Positions 13,886 to 37,800 of a stretch of 64,000 bases of DNA are shown here, piece after piece (within the stretch, counting starts at the first letter, position 1; each line of letters opens with the position of its first letter). Under the pieces are notes generated by a model. It ran no database searches. It had not been told where the DNA came from and saw only the letters and a program-made list of their open reading frames with translations. Origin of the DNA: Montifringilla adamsi (lineage: Eukaryota > Chordata > Aves > Passeriformes > Passeridae); assembly GCA_017590115.1 (NCBI GenBank), contig JAGGNK010007115.1, positions 2,259,871-2,323,870 on the forward strand, given 5' to 3'. A program made the translations under genes and the position numbers.

Positions 13886-15060
13886 GTCCTCTGCGCTGGG
13901 TTTATTTATATTATTTTTTAAATACACTTCTTTCGGTTTCTTCCCTCCCCGTGGGCATGGGAAGAGACAGCGAGGATATCCTAAGCCTGGTCATCGTGGT
14001 CACAAAGCCCTCACAAACATGGGGTGTCGCGGATTTAGGGTCTCATCCTGTGCCCCACAGCCATGGGGTGCATCAACATGGCGGCGCCCCGGCTCCTAGG
14101 CCCGGAGCATCCTGCCGGCTCCCAGAATTAGCATCCGAGCCTCATTCCCGGCTGGCGACTCATTGTTCCCGCCAGGCCACCGGGAATGTTGTTCCCCAAT
14201 CCCCCCCCAGGCATCATGGCAAGGTGGGAGGGGGAGCAGCCTGCCCTGCACCCAGTTTTGGGGTGAGTCACCCCGGGCAGGGCACGGCTTCCCCTCCCTG
14301 CTGACTAACCCCGGCCCCGGGGAGATGCGGCTCTGGGCTGACGCAGGGGTTTGGAGCGGAAAACAGCCCGGGGGAGAGCGGGGAACGATGCCCCGGCGGT
14401 GGGCTGTGGGCTCATGGGTGGATGGAGGGGCCTGAGGCGCCGGCACAGCCCCGCGGACTGAGGGTGGGCAGGATGGGTCTGCTCTGAGGAGAGGGAGGAG
14501 GAGGAAGAACTGAGAGGAGGAAGAACAACAGAGGGGAGAAAGAAGGGGGTAGTGAAAAGGGGAGGAGAGAAAGAGGAGAGGCAGAGGAAGGGAATGAGAT
14601 AAAGAGGTGTGAAGAAGAGAGGAAAGGAGCAGGGAGAAGAGGAAGAGAGGAGGGGAAGAAGAGAGAGATGGAGAGGAGGATGAGGAGAGGATGAGGAGAG
14701 GATGAGGAGAGGATGAGGAGAGGATGAGGAGAGGATGGGAGAGAGGAGAGGAGAGGAAGGCCACAGACCAGCAGATCCCATCCATCTCTCTCTGGCACAT
14801 CGCACCCAGCCCATCTCCCTCTTGCAGGAGGGAGGCACCAGGAGGAAGAGGGGCTCAGCACAAGGTGCTGGCAGGAAGGGGAGGAAGGCAGAGATCCCTG
14901 TCCCTGCTTTCTAGGACAGCACGGGAAGCACAGCCACCGCATTTGGCCGCCCTGTCCCCGGGGAGCCGGTGACTCCCTTTATTTAGAACCAGTTTTCTGC
15001 TCCCAACCACCTCATTCCTGCCAGGGGGAATCGAGGCACGTCCCGGCCCCCAGTACCACA
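13886..15060. other. Spacer between LLGL1 promoter region and ALKBH5 3' end
   Basis: No gene recognised. It contains a short AT-rich patch (13900-13935), unremarkable GC-rich sequence and, at 14476-14760, a long purine-rich tract listed separately. Frames rich in Ser/Leu/Pro on the minus strand at 14.4-14.9 kb are only translations of that tract. Confidence 0.6.
14476..14760 (+). repeat. Polypurine (GA-rich) tract with an 11-bp tandem repeat
   Basis: Nearly pure A/G for about 285 bases on the plus strand. At about 14680-14740 it becomes a regular tandem array of GATGAGGAGAG, roughly five copies. Simple-sequence DNA of this kind can form triplex structures and is length-unstable. Confidence 0.85.
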
Positions 15061-15087
15061 CAGCCAGGCCAAGAGATGCTTTCTGCT

Positions 15088-15093
15088 TTTATT
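15088..15093 (-). terminator. ALKBH5: ALKBH5 distal polyadenylation signal
   Basis: TTTATT on the plus strand is AATAAA on the minus strand. It lies at the sharp switch from GC-rich spacer to AT-rich 3'UTR sequence. Confidence 0.75.
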
Positions 15094-17336
15094 CAATTAA
15101 TGCAGCAATCTATACAAGAAAAAAAAAATAATAATGAAACCATGAAATTCCAAACCCTGACAGTGAAGAACCAAATTCTTCCTAAGAATCAACTGGAATT
15201 AAAAGATTCCCCCACGTCAGACTGTACATAAAATAATCTCTGCTCCATTTACAGCGTTTCACACAGTACTTCTCGTATCTCAAACTTCAGAACTGTACAA
15301 CTTTGTTACAAACCACGCTTTTTCCTAGGAAAAGCTTACAGAAAAAAATATTGCCACTTTCTTTTTTATTATTTTTTTTAATTTTTATTTTTATTGGTAA
15401 CAAAAAAAAATTAGAATCTTTTAAAAAACAAAAACTAAAGTCAGCCAGAACTTCTAAGTGTGGGCAGGGGAAGGAGCAAAGACATTTCTCAGTCAAATGT
15501 TTCTCCTCCCAACAGGGGAAAGGGAACACTTTTGGCAGGTAAAAGACTCTTTGCTGCTGGTGGGGGTCTAGACCCTGGACCCCCCCGAGTCCTCCTCAAA
15601 ACCTGGCAGCTGTTTTGATCCATGGGCTTGGATAACTCCACCACTGACCCTTCTGGAGATACGGTAACAGTAACAAACCCCAATTCCTCCTGTTCTTTGT
15701 GGAAAAGCAGGGATGAACCCCACCTTCCTCCCCCTTCCTTAGGAAAGACAGTTCTCCTGGTCTGGGCACATGGATTGTCACACTGGATGTAGCTCCCAGT
15801 TTGGGGCTGAGCACGGACACGCTGTGGGTGCATGGAGAGGTTGGACCACACACAACCAGATCAGAAACACAACAAACTAACAGGGTCAGGGCTGTGCGTG
15901 AGCCCGGCGAGAAGTTTTGCCTCCAAACTCGAGCTCACCCCGCTCCCTGCTCAGCAGCAGCCCCGTGCCACCAGCCTGACCTGATGCCTGCGTGCAGCCC
16001 AACAGTGAAAACCAGGAATTCCGAGCCACAGTTTCAACCAGACAGGTTACAGGAAGGATCCAGACCTCTGGATCCGTGTGAAAAACGTCTTCTAGTTTCC
16101 AATCCAGGTTTCACTCTGATGTTGTTCAGTGCAAAAGAGTTAAAAAACCATGTTATCTACACATATACATCCGTGTCTATAGAAAATGTCTGTACAAGTG
16201 GGAAGATGGCCCTGCCTGCACGCTGGGGACTCCTCTCCTGAGGGATCCTCTGCTCCCTCTCTCTCCAAGGTGCCAAGCCCCAAGCAGTCAGGTTAAAACC
16301 AAGAGCAGGTGGTGGCTGGAGAGGAGCTCCTCCTGTCCCCCCAGCCACGCTGCCAGCTCTGACCCACTGCAGGATGGGAATAGGGGAGGAAGGGAAAGCT
16401 CCCGAGCAGGACATGCAGGAATACCAAAACAAGCTGGGAAAGGAATCTTGCACGTGTACAGCCTGCACAAGGACCAGGATGAGGTGGTGGCTGGGACCAG
16501 GACAGAGGTGTAAGCACTCAGCATGCCCAGAGACAGAGCCAGCACCTCATCCCATGGAAGTCCTGCTCTGGGAAGCAGCTGTGGAAAGGTCAGCTACTCC
16601 AGCTTCATTTTGAGTTGACAGCAGGGTAGAGTATCCATATTGGAGAGGCAGGGATAAAATTGGGAGCCAGGAGGGGAGAGGGGAGAGCTGACACCTCTGG
16701 CAGCGACCTCTGTCACTGTCTGCACCCACAGCAGAGCCTGACACTGTGACTGGAACAGGGCATGGCCAGGATGGATCCAGAAGGACAAAGCCATCAGGAG
16801 GAGAAGGGATCTCTGCTCCCTGCGTGCAGTTTTGCTGTCAGGGGAATGCCAAGCTGCCCAAAACAGGGGGTTTGTAGCCAAGAGCTGGCCTGGATTCGCA
16901 GAAGAAAGCTGGGAGGGTGAGGAACATTGCTTCAAATGCTACGTGTGGTCTGAAAATGGCATTTTCAAGGTTTCACAAGCAGCAGAAGCACAAACTTTTG
17001 CATCTCTGCACTGACAAGACATGTTCCTTCAGAGGTTGTGCCTCAGCACGGAGCCAGTGGGAGCTCTCACCAGGAAAACCACTGGATAATCAGAGACAGG
17101 CACTGGGGACCTCACCAACACCCCCAGAGCCAGCACTATGAGCTCATGTGACAAGATCCAGCCTGAGCAGGACCCCAACACCAGGTGAAAATCAGCAGGG
17201 AAGGAAAAGGACAGTGGGACTCAGATGTCAGCAAATGTCCTCGATCAGCACTGCAGGGAACAACGCCTGGGTGGTTGTTTTAGACCAGGAGCCCCTCACG
17301 ACAGCAGCAAACAAGTTTCAAAATATATTACATCTT

Positions 17337-17342
17337 TTTATT
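17337..17342 (-). terminator. ALKBH5: ALKBH5 candidate proximal polyadenylation signal
   Basis: A minus-strand AATAAA about 1.5 kb after the stop, within an A/T-rich segment. It would produce a shorter 3'UTR; use is not proven by sequence alone. Confidence 0.5.
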
Positions 17343-18466
17343 GCCAAGCGTGCAGACCATGAAGTGTGTGGGGGACACGACACTATGAAAAACTACAAAG
17401 GGAGGGCAAAGCAGTAAAAATTTAAAAATAAGACTACTCCTTACAACTGCCAACACTTGGGTTCAAAGAATCAACTGGAGGAAGTTCTCCTTAAAAGTAC
17501 AGCTCTAAATATGGCATTGGGCCCCAAACTTTGCAAACACCAAGGCTTTGGTCTGGGCTAACACAAACCAGGTGGGAGAAGAGGATGATGATGGCAGATG
17601 CTCTATCACAACTCCACGGGGCTGAATGCCTGATTCTTCTCAGCATTTCCTGTAGCAACCAGAAAACTCCCTACCCCAGGAACACAGGCAGGAATAAGCA
17701 GGCAACTTCAGTGCTGGATGCACTGAACTGGGGCCAAACTCGAGCCCTGCAGCCAGAGCCAGCCTCGGAGGGGACAGAGCTGCTCAGCTCCCCCAAGGCC
17801 ACAGCAGCTCCTGTTCCTGCTCCATGAGAGTGCAGCCAACCCCTCGGGATGGGGCACTGTGCTGGGAATGCTGCACCCACTCAGCTCTCTCCACCTGGAA
17901 GGGGCAGTGGAGAAGGGCTCTTTTGGGGGTCCCAAGGCACAAGCCCTCACAAGCACAGCGTCTCCTACTCCTCTTTGCTATCCCCAGCTCTGGGAAGCAG
18001 CACATACTCAGTGTGATCCCTCACTTGGCAGCCCTGAGATTCCAATATGGATCTCAGGACAATGCTGAGCCACGTTTACTTCCTCCTGAACCACAGCCCC
18101 AGTCAGACCAGCACTGAGAAACCAGAGCTCTAGTACATTCTTCTTGGAGAGGGCAGCGCAGGGACACAGGGCTGCGAGCCCATGCTGGCTTGGGAAAGGG
18201 TCTGGAAAGGAAACCTACGGCATTTAAAACACTAAAGTGCAACAAAAATGTCCTAAACCCTTTGAAATCGATCACAGCAAGAGGGGTCTGCAAAGCTTCA
18301 AACTTCCAGTTACTGCAGGGCACCCTTAAAACAGACCCAACAACCACCAGGTAAAAAAGACCAAGGAGCCCTTTGGTGAAACAAGGAATACGAGCCCACC
18401 ATGGAATTTCAGCTCCTGGGGTCAAACATCATATTTAGAACATATGGAAAGGAAAAGTGTTAAAGC

Positions 18467-18467
18467 A

Positions 18468-18498
<31 letters not shown>

Positions 18499-18500
18499 CC
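18467..18500 (+). repeat. Poly-A run (interrupted) in ALKBH5 3'UTR
   Basis: An A-rich homopolymer with a few interruptions, within the 3'UTR. It may be the tail of an old retroposed element or simple slippage; no element body was recognised beside it. Confidence 0.7.
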
Positions 18501-18842
18501 AACCGAAAACCAAAACAAAAATACAATTCTTGAATCTTGCGCAATGAAACAGTTAAACTTTTTGGTGTTTTCAAAAGAAATCCCAACAGACAACCTGGCA
18601 TAACTTTATCTGCTTCCTAAGGGAGAGATGCCCGCTTGGCCCATGACTCAGGACACCATGCTCCATCCTCACGCATGTCTCAGCATCCCTCCATTCATAA
18701 AACCAAATCCTTCCTGTTTACTCTTCAGCCTGAAAGGAAAAACCAAAACTGAAGCTAGATGGAAGATAGCCAGAGGGAGGAGAAAGTTTTCACAGACTGG
18801 AGGCCAATCTCAAGAGCTCCACGAGCATGGGAAGTGCAATCC

Positions 18843-32340
<13,498 letters not shown>

Positions 32341-32729
32341 GGTGGGAGTGACTGAAAGGGGAGGGGCACGGGGAAACTGAGGCACGGGCGGGATAGAGGG
32401 GAAACTGAGGCACGGGGATGGGGAAACGGACACGGAGACCGGTGGGGGAAACTGAGGCACCGGGATGGGGAAACAGATGGTGATCGATCAGACACGGGGG
32501 GCAGCATCCCCCTTGCGGCAGCGAGCGCAACACAAAACCACGGACACCGAGTCTTGCCGGGCTCCCGGGCGTGTATAAAACCCCAGAACAAGAGCGGGAT
32601 GGTGACAGGGGGACAGCGGCCACTGGCCAAGCTGGGGACACCCCATGGTCACTGCACCCTCTGTCCCCCACTGCCGGGGGTCCGGGGTGCCGGGGGTCTT
32701 GGGTGCCGGGGGTCCGGGCCGTGGCGGGC
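32341..32729 (-). other. MYO15A: MYO15A 3'UTR (poly(A) signal not identified)
   Basis: Only about 390 bases separate the MYO15A stop from the edge of the ALKBH5 CpG island. No minus-strand AATAAA or ATTAAA was seen here, so the cleavage site is unknown. The transcript may use a variant hexamer or run into the ALKBH5 promoter region. Confidence 0.5.
32355..32480 (+). repeat. Imperfect tandem repeat of GGGGAAACTGAGGCACGGG
   Basis: At least three full and partial copies of a unit built around GGAAACTGAGGCACGGG (near 32368, 32398 and 32446), separated by degenerate spacers. It lies between the ALKBH5 CpG island and the MYO15A 3' end. Further single copies occur near 39454 and 40637. Confidence 0.65.
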
Positions 32730-34867
32730 TCAGAGCAGGGTGATCTCGCTGGGCGGCAGCGTCAGCCTCTTCTCCCGGGCACCCAGCAGCCTCTCCATGT
32801 GCGCGGCCACCACGCGGCACAGCTCCAGGCCCTGCAGAGGGACACGCCGATGGGCAGTGGCCGTGCCACCGCTGTGAGAGCCCCAGCAGGGCCCCCCCGA
32901 TGTCCCCAGGTGTCCCCGACCTGCTCCAGCTGCAGCTGGGTGATGCTCTGGGCCAGGAGGTCTCCCAGAGTGATCTCCACGTAGGGAGAGCTGGACCCGG
33001 CCGTGGGGCGCTGCGTCCGCGTGGAGTGGATCTCATTCAGCGAGAACTTGGCGATGAGCTCCTGGGAGGGGGACAGGGGGGTGGCCCTCTAAGGGTGACA
33101 GGGGAACCCACCCCTCTAAGGGGACCACAGACCCCAGTTTGGTCAGGGCTTAGAGCAAACTGGTCTAGTGGAAGGTGTCCCTGCCAGGGGGTGGAACTGG
33201 ATGAGCTTTAAGGTTTGTTCCAGCCCGAGCCGTTCCGTGATTCCACGTGTCCCACACGGCCCCACACCTACGTGGGTCTCCTTGCTGAGGAAGTTGAGGC
33301 CGTTCTGGTTGACGGCCAGGATACAGGGTGAAACGATGGCGTTGTTGCTGCAGCTCTGGATGTAGAAGAAGGACGAGCCAAACATGGGGTAGGCGCTCAG
33401 CAGCCCTGCAGGGCACAGGATGGGGTCTCAGTGCCCACTGCCACCCCCATCTGCCCAGTCCCCAGGAGCATCCAAGGGAAAAAACCAGTGTCCCAATGGG
33501 GCCTGGAAGCAGCCTGTCCTGTCCTGGCACTCCATCCTGCATGTGCAGCACCCCAGGCTCTGTGCAGGGACAAGGGCTGCCTGTCCTAGCAGCATCCCAT
33601 CCCCATCATCATCGTCACCCTCCAGGCAGCATCGCACCCCCCGCAGCATTGCAGCCTCATTAGCACCGTGTCCTCATCAGCATTGCATCCTCTGCCTGTG
33701 GCTGTCACCTCCCTGTGCCCTCACCCAGGAACTGTGCCCTGGCCTGGTGGGCGCTGAGTGCCTGTGCTTGCTGCACGTGCTGGGTCACCATCTGCAGCCA
33801 GGACTGGGGCTTCAGCAGGCGGAAGAGCTGCGGAGGGACGTAGTCCTGCATCTCCCGCCTGTGGGGAGCCCGAGGTCAGGGCCAGTGCTGGCCAGTGGGT
33901 CCCCAATCCCACGGGACGTGTTTCCCCCCCCTCCAGGTGCCCTGTCCCCTGCCGTACGCCGTGGGGAGGTGGTGGCGGTCCTTGGCTCGGTGCTGGAGGG
34001 CGGCCAGCTTGGCCACGTGCGGGAAGTGCTGCTCTCCCGGCCTCGCCGGCGGCAGGACGGTGAACAGCCCCTTGAGGTAGTCAGGGAGCACCTGGGAGGG
34101 GGACAGAGCACAGGGACACGGCTTGGGGACAGGGCACGCTCTGAGGGAGACAGGGAGGTGGCCCTGGGGGAGGCTGACGGGGTGGCCCGACCTGGTTGTA
34201 GTGGACGGTGACGTAGAGCTCGTTGTCGAACTTGAGGGGCTGGCTCCAGACCACGCGGCGGCACCAGAAGGTGTAGCTGGTGTCCTGGAGCTCCGTCTCA
34301 GCAGCCACGTCCAGGACGTATTCCCGGCGGGTCAGTGGCCGCACGCTCTGCCCTGTGCCACCCAGCAGTCTGAGTATGGCCACCACACCACCCGCATGGC
34401 TGTCTCGTCCTGGTTTGTCCTGTCCCATCTGTCCCACCCCTGCCAGCTCCTCACCTCTCTCGGTCACCACAAAGAGGATGTATTCCTCCAGAGCCTCTGG
34501 ATTCTGCAGCCCCATCTCACAGCACAGCTCCTCGATCACATCCAGAGCCACCTGGGCACAGGGACAGGTGGCTGGGACACTGCCACCTCTCCCTGTTGTG
34601 CTCCGGCCACCAACTTGCCCTGCACTGAGGCTCATCCCAGTGATGATCTGCTTTTCCCAGAGGATGAAGTCCCACAGCAGGGACAGCCAGAGGGTGCAGC
34701 CCCCCCACATCCACCCCCTCTGGGTGCCCACAGCTGAGGTGTCACCGTAATCTTGGGGTGCACTGAGCCTCCTATCCCCTCTGGCTCACCGAGCACGTCT
34801 TGATCTTGAGGTGCCTCTCGATGCCACCGGGCAGGAGGAAGAGCTGGCGCTTGGCGCTGCGTCCAGC
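32730..34867 (-). CDS. MYO15A: MYO15A C-terminal FERM exons and PDZ ligand
   Basis: Exons 34790-34867, 34455-34551, 34192-34352, 33958-34091, 33725-33858, 33272-33405, 32921-33061 and 32730-32831. FERM-lobe sequence includes [47 protein letters not shown] and [11 protein letters not shown]. The last exon ends [11 protein letters not shown] and stop. In mammals this C-terminal tetrapeptide binds whirlin at stereocilia tips; that role is known for the family and inferred here. Confidence 0.95.
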
Positions 34868-37800
34868 CTGCGTGGGAGGACACGTTGGGGTGCAGCGGGG
34901 CCCTTCACACAGCAAGAACCCACAGGACACCCCAAATCCTGCAGCTGTCCCTAAGGAACCATCCCATTGGGATCATCCTGTCTCTTGCCCATCCTGTCCA
35001 CCTGAACCATCATGCCCCCAGTCCATGTCCACAGAGCTCCATCCCCCCTGGGGACCCCTGAAGGCTCAGGGTACCCCCAAAGTGGTGAAGAGCAGAACCT
35101 AAGAAGGGCTGTACTCCTTTGGGAAGATCCCCAAAAAGGATCAGCTCTGTTCCAGGGTGGTGTCTGAGGGAGATCCCAAATCCACAGGGAGAACCTGATC
35201 CCATGTGGGTACCCAGAACTTCTGGGGGGGATCTCAAGCTGATACCAGCCCTGTTCCACCCCACGGGCACCCACGAGCCCCTGGCCTCACCACCATGGCC
35301 TTGAGCTCCATGCTGCTGGGGAAGAGGCTGCGGCCACCAAACTGCAGGGTTTTCCTCAGATTCTGCTCGCAGGCTTTGGCGATGCCTGGCAGGAGCAGGG
35401 ACCGGGATGAAAGATGGGGCTGAGCTGCACGCTGGCTCTGCTAGAGCTCCTCCTGAGCTCTGTGACACCTGGGGTGTCCTTTCCCACCGTGCCCCCAGCA
35501 CCCTGGGGTGTGTGCACAACCCCTACCATGGAAAGGCAGCTCCGGGTGCCTGCTGGCATCCTGCAGGAAGGCCACGAGGAAGGGCCGGAGCACCTCAGAG
35601 CACTTGTAGTAGGCAGCGAGGATGTAGAGCAGCCTCCAGCCCCTCTGGCAGCTGTCCCTGTGGGAACAGCCAGGGCTAATCCCCTAAGCAGGGTGAGGAT
35701 GCCCATGGTGGCACCCATCACCCTGGGGAGCAGCACAGGATGAGGTCCCCAGGTGTCCCCGCAGGCTGGAGCAGCTCGGCCTGGCCAGGGTACAAGTGTC
35801 CCAGTGCCAGCCTCTGCTGTGCCACGTGGGTGGAGGGACTCACGGCTTGGAGCTGGTGTTGTTGGTGATCTGCTTGATGATCTGGCAGTACACCTCATCC
35901 CGCAGGACCTCGTGCTCTGCACACAGCTGGGGACAGGCACAGCTGCCACCTCTCTGCCACCCCCTGCCCAGGCCACCCCCAGGACTCAGCGCCCCAGTGA
36001 TGGATTTACCCTGAGGATGGTGCAGACGATGTCCAGCTCTGTGTGCCCCCGCAGGGGGTGGTCACCCATGAACTTCATCACGGCTGGGGACAACAAAGCC
36101 ACACGTGACACAGGTCAGCATGTCCCTTCCCCAGGGACGTGCTCTCCTGGTGGGCACATCCTGGGCACATGGAGCAGTGGGACCAGAACTAAACTCCCCT
36201 AGGACCCCTCCTCTGCCCATCCTGGTCCAGCCCCACCCCTCTCCAAGGGCTGGGGATGGCTGAGGGACAGGGGGACAGGACACTTGTGCCCCTGCCTACC
36301 TTGGAAAGCCTCAGCAGCCAGTTTGTTGAGGCCACCATCCACAAATTCAATGAGTGACTCCTGAATGGGAATCTGGAGAGGGGGAGAGGGCCAGCTCTGG
36401 GACCCTGCTGGGACCTCAAAGGGACCTGCAGGTGACAGCAGGACACCCCAGAACTCCACTTCCTCACACCTTGGTGAATGTCAGCATCTCCAGCACACTT
36501 GGCACCTTCATCCCACGGGAATCCCTGGCAGAGGGACAAGGCAGCAGGTGAGCACAGGTGTCCCCACCACGGCATGCCCCGTCCCACCGCTGACACTCAC
36601 GTGGTCCCACGTCGTGCTGCACGGAAATGCCGCTGGGCAAAGGCCAGCATGGGACAGGCCCCGGTGACATCGCTGAGCTGCTCGTCACCACCTCCCTCCT
36701 CCACAAAGGTGGCACTGGCTGGGGACACCTGCGGAGCGGGGCAGTGGGCACCGGGCACGGCCAGCACCGGGGAGAGCCCCGGGCCAGGACCCACCTCGGT
36801 TTTGCGGTCCAGCTCCTGGGCAGCAGCAGTGGAGGCCACGGCCACGGCCACGGCTGCTGATGCCGCCACTTTGCCCTGCTTGTCCCTGGGCTCCTCCTTC
36901 CTCTCCGCAGGCAGGTGGACGAAGTCGGGTGCCGCCACGGGCTGGACGTACTCGGCAGGGAAGAGCCCTGACCTGCCATGGATGGCCCCAAACTTCCACC
37001 CTGTGCCAGACAGATGGTGGGGATGGCACAGGGCTGGCAGCTGCCAGGGTCACCCCTGAAATTCTCTGCCTGCTCCCTCCTTCCTCTACACCCACAGCGC
37101 TTTTCAGGGATCTGGCCATGGGATTTGGCTGGAAGCAGCTGCAGTTTGGCATCACTCAAGGGAAAGGTGCAGACCAGGGGCCACAAAGCCTGCCACCTGA
37201 GGGATGTGGGTAGCGCCAGGGTGGGACCTGCAGGGGAGCATCTCCCTGCATCAGGTCAGTGCCAAAAAGACCCCAAACCATCCTGCTGAGAGGTGAGAGA
37301 GGCAGGACCCTGCCCCGTACCCCAGACCCAGGAGGGGACACAGCTCAGGGACACACACGGGGACACACACAGGCACAGTGTGGCACCCACCAAAGTCCTG
37401 GGTGCCTGTCTTCAGCTCCTCCAGGTACATCACCTTCTTGCGGACCACGCAGCCATAGTAGTGGTCTGCAGGGACACCATGGGGACACCATGGGGCCATG
37501 GGGTGTCACAGGATGCAAGGCAAGCACACAGCCACCTCCAGGGCAGGTCAAGCCAGCAGTCTGCTTCCCCTGTGTTCCCCATCAAAGGCATTTTGGCATG
37601 GGGAGCTTTGGGGGCCCCTCACCTCTCTCAGGGTGCTCCAGTGACTGCAGGTGGATGATGTCCCCTTTATGGAAGCTGAGCTGGCCCCCGTCCTCTGGGC
37701 TGTAGTTCCTCACGGCCACCACATACTGAGAGTCCTGGGCACAGGGGGTCTGGCACAGCCCATGCACATAGGGACGCCCACACCCCACCCAGCACAGGGA

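Larger units (their letters stand above)
15070..18842 (-). other. ALKBH5: ALKBH5 3'UTR (long)
   Basis: About 3.8 kb between the ALKBH5 stop (18843-18845) and AATAAA on the minus strand at 15088-15093. It is more AT-rich than its surroundings, with A/T runs near 15120, 15355-15440 and 18467-18500. A second minus-strand AATAAA at 17337-17342 could give a shorter transcript. No introns or coding frames recognised. Confidence 0.8.

Noticed and set aside
13900..13935. AT-rich patch with a minus-strand AATAAA as the 3' end of an extra gene
   Set aside because: No upstream coding exons on that strand before the ALKBH5 3' end; the hexamer occurs by chance in A/T-rich DNA.
14305..14942. Ser/Leu/Pro-rich minus-strand frames
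   Set aside because: Translation of the polypurine tract's complementary strand.
32573..32580. Plus-strand TATAAA as a promoter
   Set aside because: Isolated, inside the MYO15A 3' region, with no downstream gene on the plus strand.
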